Source: Phoronis australis
Lineage: Eukaryota; Phoronida; Phoronidae
Reading direction: 5' to 3'
Assembly (NCBI GenBank): GCA_002633005.1
Contig: NMRA01000196.1
Location: forward strand, 147,581 to 211,580
Length of the DNA stretch: 64,000 nt
Shown here: piece by piece, positions 1-11,213 of the stretch
Numbering within the stretch: position 1 is the stretch's first letter
Layout of the letters: each line of letters begins with the position of its first letter
Program-made: the position numbers and the translations under genes
Notes under the pieces: model-generated
Seen by the model: only the letters and a program-made list of their open reading frames with translations
What the model was told of the DNA's origin: nothing
The model's database searches: none

Positions 1-129
1 AAATTTACCAACATACGAGATTAGCACAGCATTAGAATGCCAGAAACAAATTTCTACTTGGAACTTTTTCTTCATAGTCACGAAGTAACACAAAGTATAC
101 ACCTGACGACCTATGAAAATACAGAGATC

Positions 130-800
130 AATGTAAAATATTTAAATTGCCACTAGAGGCATACCGGTAGTCAGAATCATCCTAAAGTCGTCATCGTCCG
201 TTGTCAACATCACACAAATACACTTGCTAAATTTAGTAAAGATCCTGCAAACGGTTTGGGAGATAAGCCATGGCGCAAAAAAACTGCCACTAGGAGGCGC
301 CACAGTAATCAAAGTCATGGGAAATTCAGCGTCAACCGTCCTCTTCATAGTAAGAACATACATGCCAATTTTCACAATCATACTTATAGCGGTTTGGTTG
401 ATAGAGGGGTGGACGCCAAAAAAACAGACTCGAAAACACTAAAAATGGCCACTAGGTGGCGCAAACTATAACGAATCCATCTGAAACCGGCAGGATAGCG
501 TCATATCACTAATAGGTGCCTTCATACCAAATTTCATGAAAATCCGCTCAGGACTTTTGAAGATACAAAGGTAAGCGTAAAAAACTAAAATTGCCACTAG
601 GGGGCACACCGGTAGTCGGATCCGTCCGAAAGTTCGCATATGCCGTCCCATTTATGAATGGAACATATGTGCCAAATTTTATGAACGTATGTCAAAGGGT
701 TTTGGAGATAAAGCAGCGGACGCCGGACGGACGCCGCCCGGATGGACGGACGGACGGACGGACGGACGGAGATGACGGCATAATGCGTCCACATATAAAT
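130..800. repeat. Degenerate tandem repeat block ending in a GGAC microsatellite
   Basis: Roughly 110-130 bp units recur, each holding a version of 'tgccactagggggc' followed by a stretch ending near 'ttttggagataa'. Anchor words occur near 150, 285, 450 and 590. The block ends in a (GGAC)n run at about 721-770 and then a small palindrome around 'atataaatat'. The short open frames across it are by-products of the repeat, not genes. The same family reappears at the right edge of the window (63690-64000). Confidence 0.75.
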
Positions 801-992
801 ATGTGGGCGCATAAAAACGGATTTGGTCTTTTGGGCAATTGAAGACTATTTTAAATACAACAAATTTGTTACAAACTGATTGCACAAAATATAAAATGTG
901 TAATAAACATCACAACAAGAAGTAGGTTTTGCGCGCAAACGATGTGGACCATAAACAAGTAGGTCTCTTAAAATCAAAGTACGAGTAAAATC
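801..992. other. Unassigned AT-rich spacer
   Basis: Between the tandem repeat block and the tRNA-like repeat I see no coding frame, repeat copy or regulatory motif I can support. Confidence 0.4.
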
Positions 993-1055
993 GTGGTGGT
1001 GCAGCGGTAAAGCACGTGCCCTCTATCCTCCAGGTCGTGAGTTCGTGTCTGTGGT
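993..1055 (+). repeat. Possible tRNA-derived SINE head
   Basis: The stretch reads like RNA polymerase III promoter boxes: a box-A-like 'tggtgcagcggtaaagc' followed after about 30 bases by a box-B-like 'gagttcgtgtc'. A real tRNA cloverleaf is not convincing because stems are imperfect, so a tRNA-derived SINE or tRNA relic is the better reading. Confidence 0.4.
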
Positions 1056-1149
1056 ACTTGCAGTTTTTAAAGTTTGACACGTTCTCCGTGTGTCTTTTTT
1101 CTTGGATAATATTTCAGGAATCAAGGAAAATGCTCTATTTTTAGAGGAA

Positions 1150-1298
1150 AAAACAGAAAAAATTTCCTGGTGGGAGGGGAGGAAACCCCCCTCCAGACCT
1201 CCCCCCACTCCGTGCTATGCGCATATACAATCGTACTGTGCGCAAATGTTTCCAGACAAAATGTTGCCCCCCTTGTGATATCCTAGATCCGCCACTGA
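1150..1298. mobile_element. Truncated hAT-like MITE (GCGGATCTAG family)
   Basis: The stretch ends with 'tcctagatccgccactga'. Its inner part (C-rich tract, 'gtgcgcaaatgtttcc', 'caaaatgttgcccccctt') parallels the right half of the element at 41150-41479. The opposite terminus is not recognisable, so this is a truncated or diverged copy. Confidence 0.5.
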
Positions 1299-1305
1299 AA
1301 ATGTT

Positions 1306-2161
1306 AATGGCAAGTGTAAAAGAAGTGGTTGTCGTGAAAAATGTGCTCTTGTTTGAAGTCGGGCATGCCATGTTCTAGGCTGTGTGACTGTCCAGGTTGT
1401 GTGAACATGGTGTCTCAATCAAAAAACAACTTTCGATGACAATAATGATGATATTAATGATGATATAAATGATGATGTAGTGCATGAAAAAACATAATAA
1501 GTGTATGCTATGTTGAATTTTCAACCTAATGCAAAACATGGACAACATTTTATCATGCTCATGACTGACACTGCTCGGTGTGTCGTTCCCTGTGACAGTT
1601 GACAGTGAACTGCATTGTAGGATAATGTTAATTAATTATGACAATTAATGAAATTGATGACAGAAAATTTGTTGCAGAAGCATTGGAAATGTGCACCTGT
1701 ATGGTGTTCACATGTAGGTTGTGATGATGTCAAATCATTATCAAGTTCCAAATAGTTAACAGAAAAGTTCTTTTTGTAGGAGTTCAGAATATATTAGTAT
1801 GTTTTCTGCCCAACAGTAGGCGCTGCTACAATTTTACTTTTTCTCTTTATGAGCAATTTTCTTTCTAATGTCATATTAGTTATCACTTTCCTTGTTCAAT
1901 AACTTCAATTGAACAACATCCAATTAGTTTATTCAGTTTTTGTTTAGTGTTTTTGGTTTTTGAATATTGGTTTTCTGTGTCAAATTTTGCAAAAAGTCAG
2001 ATATTTGAGGTCAAATTTCTCCAAAACGTGCAAGTTAAACCTTGGGAACGTTTTACATTCTTAAAATATACTACTTAATGACCTTAAAAATGCCAACATT
2101 ATCTTGCCCCCAAAAAGTGGCCACCTAGGCTCTAGGCTTCCTCGTCGTTTGGACTATGGCC
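1306..2161 (+). mobile_element. Degenerate DNA transposon end with CXC-like cysteine-rich relic
   Basis: The right terminus (about 2010-2161) ends in GACTATGGCC. It matches, in inverted orientation, the left terminal region of the element at 11982-13702, sharing 'aagtggccac' and a 'cttaatgaccttaaaaa' block. At 1306-1406 on the plus strand the translation shows CKRSGC, then after a disruption LCDCPGCVN. This is the same cysteine spacing as the intact motif in the element at 54965-58103. No complete transposase and no left terminus were found, so this is an old, decayed copy. Confidence 0.55.
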
Positions 2162-4270
2162 TACAGCGGTTGGAGTGCGAAATAGGCGACGATCAGATGG
2201 AGATTATAATAATGGGGAAGAAACTCGAGCCAATGAAATTGACGAAGTCGAATCTTGTTTACCTTCCAATTCCTACGCTTCTGAGTGTACTACCTGGATA
2301 GAGTTGATTAACGTTAAGACCACATTAAAATCAAGCCAAAATCACGTGGTTCTCACTTAATCTCACGAAGTCTTGCTTTTAGCGAGGTTGTAGCGTTAGG
2401 GAATCCTAGCCAGGCCTTCATTCTGTAGAACAAGGAATTGGTGCACGCAACTCTTCGCGAGTATCACCGTGTACGGAACACAGTCCTGTCGTGAGGGTAC
2501 TTTGATGCAAGGTCCTCACGGAAACGCAGGTATTGCCTGTGAAGCCCGGGTGACACTATCTTGTTTCACGAGATCACTGCGGGTACAGAACTCAGCCTTC
2601 TTTGAATCGATAACATATTTGAATGAAGGCTTAGGATGTCTATAGTTTGCTGTAGTCTTTGAATGTGGTCAAAGACAGGAATGCCCCGATGGGTGCAACA
2701 GTTCTAGATTAATCCAAGACTTCCTAAGGTATTTGGGCTCTATAAGGGAACAGTTTCAGTACCAATCAAAAAACAAAGTGATGATTAATCTGTAGCTGAC
2801 AGCTTAGTACATGGACGCTATACTATATTGGCAATGCCAGATAAGATTACTCGATATCCATGAGCCGAGTGTAGGGGGATGCCAATCGCTTCAACCTTCA
2901 ACCACCCAGTCGCCACGATTTTTTTCACCTTCAGTCACCGTACAGTAATCTCCACACACCAAGGTCGCCCCTGTGCTGGAGCTATCCCACAGTTTTTGTC
3001 CTTTTAGTGGCTGTTTTTTTTTCGTGCTACCCCGTTAGCTAAGATATATGTACCCGGTGAGATTTATTTGTTTGTGGTGGATACTACCCACTTTTACTAT
3101 TTTTCCTGGAAAGAATTTACGTGAAAAATCAACCAGCATTGGTGTTCGCTAAGTTTACTGAGTGGTGATCTCATAAGAACACTTTATTATAATGTTTTCT
3201 TCGGAAACCCTTCTTAAAGTAGAATTAATGTATCAATCTTTATTATGTGGTAATTATTAATGTTACCTAATAACAAATACCAAAGGACGTATATCCAAAT
3301 TGGATTTGAGACTACCTGCGGTTTGAGTTAGGTGGTATGACTATCCCTTGAGCCAGTCTTGGGAGTATCGCACGAGGTTGATATGGAAATAACCTCCGCA
3401 AACAGCTGCATATGAGCTGGATGAGTGGGCCTTCCCCACATTCCAGCTATTGTGAATAAGCCTATCACCTAGATGCAGGAGTGCACAAATGATGGACTTT
3501 TGAGTACTCCCGAGCTCATCTTGAGACTACACTGTGAGCTTGCTTGATCTTGGAGTACCCCAGTTTGAACTTTTCGTTACAATTGTAATGAAGCAAACCG
3601 ATGATAAATTAGTAATTTGCCACTGCATATGCTGGCTTTGCACGTGTTGGACCGACCGCCTTTGTCGGAACTAAACATTTGCCACCCTCACCTTGGCAAT
3701 AGATAAGTCAGTATTGCTCCGTTATCGATGATTTCGCGTAACTTGAAATTCGACTTGACCTTCGGACTTGCTTTCCGACTTGTAAATTGCGAACTTATTT
3801 TGGTTTAACGAACACCCTTACATCATTGTTGCACTGTTTTGGGAACCTCGGGCACGGGGACCTTTTACGAATACCTGCATTTCTCGGATTTACGAAACTT
3901 TGGATTTCCGAACTTTCGTGATGCCCGTTGATGACATGCAATGCTTTACAATTCGATAACAACTTTTTGGGAGGTTAGTTATAGTTTCGTATTCAGGAGA
4001 AAAATGAGCCGTGCGTAAGAAAATATTCGGTTACTGAAAAAATAACTAAGATCAGGAAGAATAGGATTTTGATTACCAAAAATATTCTTTCCACGAAAAA
4101 TGTGTAAAAGATTGCCAGACAGTGGACGCTGACCTGTAAAAGAACTATTCGTGAGTACTTTCACCTGGCAGTGTACTTGTACATTTTTCTTTTTTGACTA
4201 AGTAAAGTAGCCTGTAACTATTTCTTCGCAAAATGTTCCCACATTTTAGGTTGTGCATTTTCTGTAACGT
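2162..4270. other. No gene recognised
   Basis: I see no exon with supporting splice sites and no repeat I can match elsewhere in the window. If the polyketide synthase continues leftwards, this stretch would be intronic, but no further ketosynthase exon is visible here. Confidence 0.35.
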
Positions 4271-4272
4271 CA

Positions 4273-4455
4273 AAATGAGATTGCCGGGTAGAACTATTCA
4301 AGGAGTCTGCAGCTCAGATACACTTGCTAAGCGATATTGCGTAAAAAAATAAAAACTGCCCACCAAAATGAGATTGCTGGGTAGAAGTATTCACGGAGCC
4401 TACAGCTCAGATACACCTGCTAAGCGATATTGCGTGAAAAAAGAAAACTGCCAAC
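4273..4455. repeat. Two-copy tandem repeat, about 95 bp unit
   Basis: Two adjacent units share 'aaaatgagattgc' at the start, 'tcagatacac' and 'gctaagcgatattgcgt' in the middle, and an A-rich tail followed by 'actgcc'. The units differ at scattered positions, so the duplication is not recent. Confidence 0.8.
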
Positions 4456-4579
4456 CTTAACGTAGTGATTGGCTTCCGCACTCTATGAAACAAACTAGAT
4501 GGCGTTGCTGGCTGGATTTTTGCGGGGCTTTACCGACATTGAGCATGCAACATACGCACAGTCATAGTTTAAAACTCAC

Positions 4580-5915
4580 CAATGAATACTCCGGTTCGAG
4601 TCCCAGATATTTGTTCGTTGGTAATGCCGGCGTCTTCTAGGGCCATGTGTACACATTCTAGCGCCAGGCGGTGCTGAGGGTCAACAGATGCTGCCTCGAT
4701 GTTGTTGATACCGAAAAATTTATTGTCCCATGCTGAACCACTGGAAATATCAGGCGTGCGTTCAGTAGACGATATGACCTACGCTAGGACCTAGCTAAAA
4801 CNCCTCGATTGTGTTAAGTCCGGTCGTCGTTTGTTTTTGGTTACTACTATAGGAGTCAGCCGACATGCCACACTGTTGCTGCGTACCGGGATGCAGTCAT
4901 TATGGCCCAAAGCCTGTAAGCAGCCCTGCTGCGATGTTGAGTAGTGGGAGTGAATACAGGCCCAGTGAAGAGTACAGTTCGTCATTCAATGAACAGATCG
5001 GTGACCCAAACTTTGATAAGTTTATTGTGGACTTGTCTAAAGTATTGGAGCTATTTAAAAGGTGTCAGTTGTGTGGCGAGGGAGTCACACGGCGGGGTTT
5101 AAGTAGTTTGTGTGCTCAGGTCACTATCCAGTGAGATTGTGTCGCAGGACACCGTGGCAAGTGAGACAGTTGTTCCTCTGTCCGTGAGACGACAATGAGT
5201 ACATCCCGGTACGCAGCAATAGTGTGGCATGTTGACTGACCCGTAAACAAATGCAAGGAAAGACCGAACTTATCACAACTGAGATAGAAAAAGGACTGAC
5301 TCGGCAGCTCTCTCGGTCAGAATATATGAAAAAAATTGGCGCGAAATTCTTGCCTCCCATAACGTCACTTCCAGAGTAGAGAACGAATAATTAATTAAAT
5401 TACGAAAAGCTGTAATTAAGTGGAAGACATGTCTGGGATAGCCAACGAACCTTTTTCGCTAAAAAAACATGAAAAAATGTTGCCTTCGCCTTTAAGGCCA
5501 TTTTTCCCTCGTGGGAGACATGTAGTTGTTACAACCAGTTTCGGGTGAAGTCACAAAAATAGGATCTACAATCGCTTAAAGAAAGCAGATGAATCACCAC
5601 ATGTGTTAATTTCCTAGCGTTTATACAAAACTGACGTAAAAGTTACTGCAGCATAAAAACAGTAGAAGAAACAGGTCTGATTAATGATTGTGCTTGTGAG
5701 CGTTACCTGCTTATCAAGCCGGCCTTGTTACAGTAGTACTTTCCCACTCCGCCTTCTGGAGTAAAGAATGCGTCAATGTTCCATCGGTCGTTTGGTATTT
5801 CTGTTATGTGGTTTTCTCCGTTGAGTAACGTCTCCCAGAACTCATCGACGTCGTCGCTTCCAGGAAAGCGGCATCCAACACCGACGATAGCGACGTGGTT
5901 GTCGTCGGTGTTCAT
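4580..5915 (-). CDS. Polyketide synthase, N-terminal ketosynthase exons (partial)
   Basis: This is the start of an animal type I polyketide synthase; the ketosynthase domain performs the condensing step of chain extension. Exon 1 (5915-5707) begins with an ATG and encodes 69 residues plus two bases: VAIVGVGCRFPG at residues 8-19, then DEFWETLLNGENHITEIP, DRWN and KAGLISR. It ends at a CAG/GTAACG donor. Exon 2 (4740-4580) starts after TTTCCAG in the matching phase, encodes FFGINNIEAASVDPQHRL, ALEDAGI and GTRTGVFIG, and ends at G/GTGAGT. The DPQHR segment is the known ketosynthase signature before the active-site cysteine, which must lie in a later exon outside the window. The intron holds a transposon remnant (4800-5491). 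Whether the locus is intact further left cannot be judged here. A fatty acid synthase is the main alternative, but the N-terminus looks more PKS-like. Confidence 0.9.
4800..5491. mobile_element. Rearranged Kolobok-type transposon remnant in the PKS intron
   Basis: The right terminus reads inward from TTAA (5492-5495) as AGGCGAAGGCAAC and then follows the terminal repeat of the element at 52309-53992. On the plus strand from 4865 an ATG opens with MPHCCCVPGC, the THAP start. The frame then jumps, by internal deletion, to the acidic region and the conserved NFDKFIVDL, KVLELFKRCQLCGEG segment, and stops at 5134. From about 5190 the 5' flank and first codons of the same gene recur in opposite orientation. 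No left TTAA terminus was found. This is a dead, fold-back-like derivative; the host intron tolerates it. Confidence 0.75.
4865..5134 (+). pseudogene. THAP/Kolobok transposase relic, internally deleted
   Basis: The 89-residue frame joins the first 18 or so residues of a THAP zinc finger (MPHCCCVPGCSHYG) to a downstream part with NEQIGDPNFDKFIVDL and CQLCGEG. Against the longer copy at 53050-53727 about 150 residues of the middle are missing, including the second half of the THAP C2CH finger, so it cannot fold as a DNA-binding domain. It preserves a stretch (SKVLELFKRCQLCGEG) that is frameshifted in the longer copy, which shows that the ancestral protein continued into a CxxC region. Confidence 0.75.
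5496..5706. other. Remainder of PKS intron 1, exon 1 side
   Basis: Between the transposon end and the exon 1 donor there is nothing beyond ordinary AT-rich intron sequence. Confidence 0.5.
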
Positions 5916-6271
5916 ACTAACACCACCTTGTTATAACAAGATTCAGGAACATTTGCGGATGTGCAACAACCCCGCCTATGGAAAAATCCAGAAAAGGACT
6001 ATAATTTTCTTTCCAACGGATTTTTTGCTTTAATGCCTGTTTCTGTAAATTGCAACCGTTGTAAGCTCAGATGTCAAACGAAGGTGAGCTTCGAGAAATA
6101 GGTGCTAGAAATTTCTTTTTAGCAATCACGTATGTACACTGTATGTGATCGAGACACAATTTTGTTAAATGTTAGCGACGAGCAGTGTTCACAGTTATGA
6201 TTTGTGCAATAGGTAAAAGATAAGAATGACAGGTCCAAGTCGAGTAGAAACAGCAACGCATAGAATCCGGG
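5916..6271. other. Upstream flank of the PKS start codon
   Basis: This should contain the 5' untranslated region and perhaps the promoter of the PKS gene on the minus strand. I see no clear TATA box or initiator to name. Confidence 0.3.
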
Positions 6272-6340
6272 TTGGAAAGAATACACAGTGGAAATTACAA
6301 AAACAAATTATTACATTATATTACACATGCAACCGTTAGT

Positions 6341-6649
6341 AAATTAGTATTTGCAGGCTCTCCGGCACCGGCTAACAATTCCATGGAACTAAATTTGATT
6401 TTTTTCCAAATCAAAACCTTGCCTTTGGTAGCCCCAATGCCTAGTGAAGCAAAACGTTGCGTGGAAGTAATTGATTTACATAGTCCGTTCACAGTTTTTA
6501 TCGACGATTCTGCTTATTCGCAACTCATTCCTGACATGCGTTCTGTCTACATGACTCAGCATTGCTACGATGACATACTTTTCAATTCGGGAAACTACCA
6601 CAAATTACGTCAGCGATTGCTCATTGCCTCAGCTGTGTGGAATAGTTGA
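6341..6649 (+). CDS. Uncharacterised open frame, possible terminal exon
   Basis: An open frame of about 100 residues runs from a plausible acceptor (ttgcag at 6350-6355 region) to a TGA at 6647-6649. It encodes a mixed hydrophobic/polar protein (SPAPANNSMELNLIFFQ, FTVFIDDSAYSQLIPDM, CYDDILFNSGNYHKL). I recognise no domain. The frame also extends upstream to about 6272 without an ATG. It could be a real last exon on the plus strand or a chance frame; no partner exon was found. Confidence 0.25.
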   Translation, partial: KLVFAGSPAPANNSMELNLIFFQIKTLPLVAPMPSEAKRCVEVIDLHSPFTVFIDDSAYSQLIPDMRSVYMTQHCYDDILFNSGNYHKLRQRLLIASAVWNS

Positions 6650-8094
6650 ATGGAAATAATTTGATTACAAGAAATATGTACAATGTAGGTCAGGGAGACG
6701 ATAAAGGATAATAAGCGTTTTTACTGAACGACATTATTTTAGAAATTTAATTTTTTACATAGCCGCTTTGAAATGAAACTTAAATAATTTTTCAATATTT
6801 ATATAGTAGTAAGTTTCTGTTGCTAAACAGAATTAATTGAATTCCATGGTGACGATTTGATGCAGGATCATTTAGAAATAAAACATGCGCTTATGATACA
6901 AACAAATGGTTTCCTTGCGTATTGGATTATTTACATTGAGCAAATGACAGTAAGTTTTACAAATGAATTCAAAACACATGGTATCACCATCGACGAAGAA
7001 AACTATTTATTTCCAAATGATAAATGAAAGAGCAAAATGAAGAACCGTATGCATTAATACTTTTCAAATTAAAATCTTGCAATAACTCACTTTTCTTCAC
7101 TGGTTACGAGAATTTGCCGTTGCTGAACGTTATTCCCACGGCCCACTGAAAGTCTGTGAGACCAGACGACGCTGATGTTTTTTATAAGGAGCATAGCGTC
7201 CGGCCGATAATGATAACACTTCCTTGAACACGGGTGTCAGGTTTTTCCTTGTTTGAGCGGTAGCTAATTGTTGCTTCAACTGTCTTTGACGTATCTGAAT
7301 TTTGAAATCGAATTAAATTACATGTGAACATATGCCTTTATCCAAGAGGGCAAGAGGAGTAAGGTACGGTCCGCCCAAAAAATGCCCATGGGCATTTGAA
7401 ACCCAACTCCGCTTGAACAAGAGTCTACAGGTATAGTGTAAACGGCTGTCGAACAGGGGTAGTAAAACTGTCGCTCATTCTTAATGTGTTACTGTCTGTT
7501 CGTCACGTCCACACTTTCCTAAACCACAGACAGGGCGTCATTCATACTGTAGTTTAAAAAGCACACAGGCAAACACAGATATTTTGTAAAGCAAATTCCC
7601 TACAAATTAAAACTATATTTGTATCGGATTGATTTCAATGGTTGAAAAACAAAATATTGTAAAAACCTGGCGAAGTTAGAAAGGGTTAAGGCTTTTGATA
7701 ACACATTAAGCGACTCACAGTGCATTAAAAGGACTTGACGTCATCAAACCTCCCGTAAATCAAATATTCATTTAGACCACTTAGTACCTTTAAGACATTG
7801 GCCTCAAATTCATGCTAAATGAAATTAGAGGCCATTTTAGGGCTTCAAAAATCTGACAGTTCTTTGATGATTGTAACTGATATTGAAAACGCTCAGCTCA
7901 TGCATCATCTTGTGAATTGCGCATCATTGAAAATTGAAGAGGAAAAATGGAAATTAATGTTAACAAACCGAATGATGTGTTTTTATTAGTGTCGCCATTG
8001 CACACTTTTTGTTATCTCATTAATTTTTAATTCAATTATCTGGGTAAAAAAGTATCTGTATCTAGGACCAAACATCCCTTGTTTCTGTTGTGTA
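6650..8094. other. No gene recognised
   Basis: AT-rich, with no long frame, no matched repeat and no structure I can support. Confidence 0.4.
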
Positions 8095-10145
8095 TTAAAG
8101 TCCTGGTCTCACACGTTGTTAACCCTTATTAGTTGGTTACAGGGTGTTAAGAGGATCCAAGAAGTACCTACCCCATAACTAATACACAATCGGTAATCGA
8201 ATAAAGCTTAAATAAACGCACCACTCACGATTCGCACCCGAAGAACACATTGCCATTTTTAATTTGCCGCGAACCCGGAAGTACAATTCATTCAGGAACC
8301 CAGGCTAAGAAAACGCCGTTAGTGCAACTGGAGCAGTGCCTGTTACAAGCCTGCAAACGGGGATATAACAATCGACAGCGCGCATTCATTTTAATCAAAA
8401 TACATACAATTTTATCGAATTTGCTGAAGAAATGTGGCGAATCAATTTTGACTGAAATTATTTTGCCGGACTCGGGACCGTAGGCTATCGGACCCGTTGC
8501 GGATCTAGCCTCCTGGCGAACAGTAAAGGCATTTTGCAAGTTTTTTTGTCCAAGTAAAATGTTCAAATCATACATGCCGTATATATTCAAAGGTAGGTTC
8601 AGACACTTGCATAAAATTACGGGCTGGTTAGTCGTGTGTCACACTGCCACGGTAGCCCTTGGCTAAGCCAGCCTCATCGCCAGCTACCAGTATGAAGACT
8701 ACATGTATCTTCAAAGTACAGCTTGTTAGTAGGCCTATACAGCTTTGCGCCAAGGCTACCCTTAGGCGTACACTGTACCTGGTCGCTGGCCACAGCGCTC
8801 GCTCAAACGAGGTTTATTTAGAATTTGGGGTCTTCTGGCGACCTGTGCAAAGTTGTTGGCTTTCAACAGAGATTTTCCCAGACTTTGTTTGAGCGCACCA
8901 AGCCTAAAAATGGGGGGGCTGGAATTTTTGGGAATGTCTACCTTTTACTATAAGATTTCCTGGGTATGTTCAGAGCTATGAATTGCAGACGCTAAATTTT
9001 GGTACTTCCTGTCTTCTAGTGGAATATTGCCTCGTTTTTCTACTTTTTTCGGAGTTCGTGCTTCTCTGACTGAGGCAGACCTTTTCCATTTCTCCAAATA
9101 GGGGGCTCGTTCGAGCACATCAGTATGACAAGTCCAATACAAAATTTTATCATTTTTATTCATTAAGCCAAAATGATTCAACCTTTTACCATAATAAGTA
9201 ACTTAAAATGCACAATACTATACAACATTTAACATTACAAACACAATCCAACAGCAAAAGTTTCCATGATATGAAAGTGTACATACAGTCATGCAACTAC
9301 ATTGTATTACCATGGTGATCGAATAGTGCTTCCCTACACCAGAATTTGACAAGCATGATTTAAAAAATATGAAGTTGCACGGAACAAGAATTGGAAGCTT
9401 GAAGCTTCACAACCTAATATTGCTTATTTCTCATTTTCAAATTCTTCATATTGTTGACTTGATAACCTGAATTAAGAAGCATTAAGTTTTAAAACATGAC
9501 TTGAAAGCACTTTAGACTTAAAATTTAGAAAAATATGAATCATTTTGTGACACCTAATCAAGCCTTGAACAGCAGTTGACAGACAAACAAAAAACATTTC
9601 AAAATTATTTCAACTATTTTTTTAGCTTAGTGTAAGATCAACTGAATAGGAAATTCACAGTAAAGTAATTCGAATATACATGTATCTTATATTTTTGCAC
9701 CAAAACACGAAAATTGTCCAAAGTTCCTTTTTGTAGCAACGTCTGTCAAAATGTATCAACGTTAAATCTTCACAAATTACAAAGTAACTGGTCGAACACG
9801 CCTTCCACTTCAGCAAAAGTCGCCATGTTGTTGGTGCCGCCAACGGGAATTGTGAATACATTTATCACTTAATAAGTAACAACTGCGGGGCTGAAATTTG
9901 GTGAAAACTGTTGAATCGTGCAGAATAGTAAGTAAAGATATGTTTCACCAAATTTCACCATAAATTGTTGGCGAAAACAATTTACACAAAGTTTTAAACT
10001 CGTAACTTATCCCGTTGTCTTCCAATATGGCCGACACGATCCAAACAAAGTGACCCAAATTTCGCCACAAAAATTGCAATAACATTACACTGCTTGCCTC
10101 GATTTTGATACTTTTTCGATTTTTTACTGAGTAGAATGTTTGAAA
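8095..10145. repeat. 2-kb interspersed repeat, copy A
   Basis: The copy matches 39605-40085 plus 42174-43680 nearly end to end. Shared landmarks are 'ttaacccttatta', 'gtacctaccccataacta', 'gactcgggaccg', 'acgggctggttagtc', 'caagcctaaaaatggggg', 'cgccatgttgt' and 'actgagtagaatg' at the right end. No intact protein is encoded. A 250-bp portion (about 8898-9130) also occurs at 12680-12935. Copy A lacks the 2-kb insertion found in copy B, so it represents the empty site. The class is unclear; it may be a non-autonomous transposon or LINE-derived sequence. Confidence 0.8.
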
Positions 10146-10670
10146 TTTAACCAATCCGTACAGTCCCTGTCATTGCTTTGCGTGGTGCAAACTCCTCCAG
10201 AGAATGCATAAAACCCAGGGTAATAGTGATGCATTGTTGTCATGCCCCTCAAGACTTACACTATTTCAGTTGTGACAATCGCCGATGCTTACTACATGTA
10301 CTTCGTGTTTCTAGACGCATATTCGTTATCATGGCTTATGAAACATAACACGACGGTTTTGTGCACCCAGGTGTGAAGACATAGATATAAAACAGTTTGT
10401 ATATCAACTTGAAATCTTAGCTGCTGTACATTTCTGGCAGCTTCCGATTCGGAATCAGAAAGAATAAAAATTGAAATTTCTAGCACCCTACAAATAAATA
10501 AATGCATTTTTGAAGTTACAATCGCTATAAATAACATAAAGAATAAGACGATCACAACCTTAGTCTATAAAATAAACGTCGATGTATCTTTCCATAGAGG
10601 TGACAAGTCTCGACATTTCCCTCGCCAATGCTTTCTCAGTTTTCTTCTCAACACTTCTCAAACTTTGCAG
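10146..10670. other. Spacer before an unassigned open frame
   Basis: No supported exon. The last bases (ctttgcag) form a reasonable splice acceptor for the open frame that follows. Confidence 0.3.
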
Positions 10671-11213
10671 TTATCGCAAAAGTTCGCAAAACAGGTCTTA
10701 AATATCATACAACTTTCTGGACCATTAGCTGTCACTCCAAAACAGTCCTACAGTGAGGCTCTGTTGGATAGATTCTTCGTAGATAATGTCACTTCCGAAC
10801 AAGAAGTGCTTCTTCGACACCATTTTTGGGAAAACTTACTAGCAAACCCCATTCTGGAGGTACATATTAAACGAATGTTCGGAGAGATGCTATACCATTT
10901 TGGATGCATAAAGCAACCGCAGAATACTGAAAATCTGGGCACACTGAAAGCTTTTGTGGTGCTGGAAAAAGAGCCACCTGATGTAGCAAATGTTGTAGAT
11001 GCAGTAAGAACAGAAAGACACCTAGGCGGCTTGGAGTCGATAGAGATATGCACGTTTACCTGGCAGATTTTGTGTGGTCAGGATTGTAAGCCACCAGCAC
11101 ATGTTGTCCTTGGTAAGATGTACGAGATGGTAAGCGAAAAGCAATCACTTCCTTACCATTTTTGTGACTGTGCAAAATCTTGTGTGCACAAAAGTCACAC
11201 ACTCAACGAATAA
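10671..11213 (+). CDS. Uncharacterised 181-residue open frame, candidate terminal exon
   Basis: A continuous frame follows a splice-acceptor-like 'aactttgcag' and ends with TAA at 11211-11213. The length is well above chance for AT-rich DNA. The protein is mostly helical-looking, with LLDRFFVDN, HHFWENLLANPILEVHIKRM and LGKMYEMVSEK segments. The tail is cysteine- and histidine-rich (YHFCDCAKSCVHKSH). I recognise no domain. There is no ATG at its start, so upstream exons would be needed. The stop lies about 10 bases before the left terminus of the 4.8-kb repeat element, so it could be a host exon disrupted on its 3' side or part of a larger mobile element. Confidence 0.4.
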   Translation, partial: LSQKFAKQVLNIIQLSGPLAVTPKQSYSEALLDRFFVDNVTSEQEVLLRHHFWENLLANPILEVHIKRMFGEMLYHFGCIKQPQNTENLGTLKAFVVLEKEPPDVANVVDAVRTERHLGGLESIEICTFTWQILCGQDCKPPAHVVLGKMYEMVSEKQSLPYHFCDCAKSCVHKSHTLNE

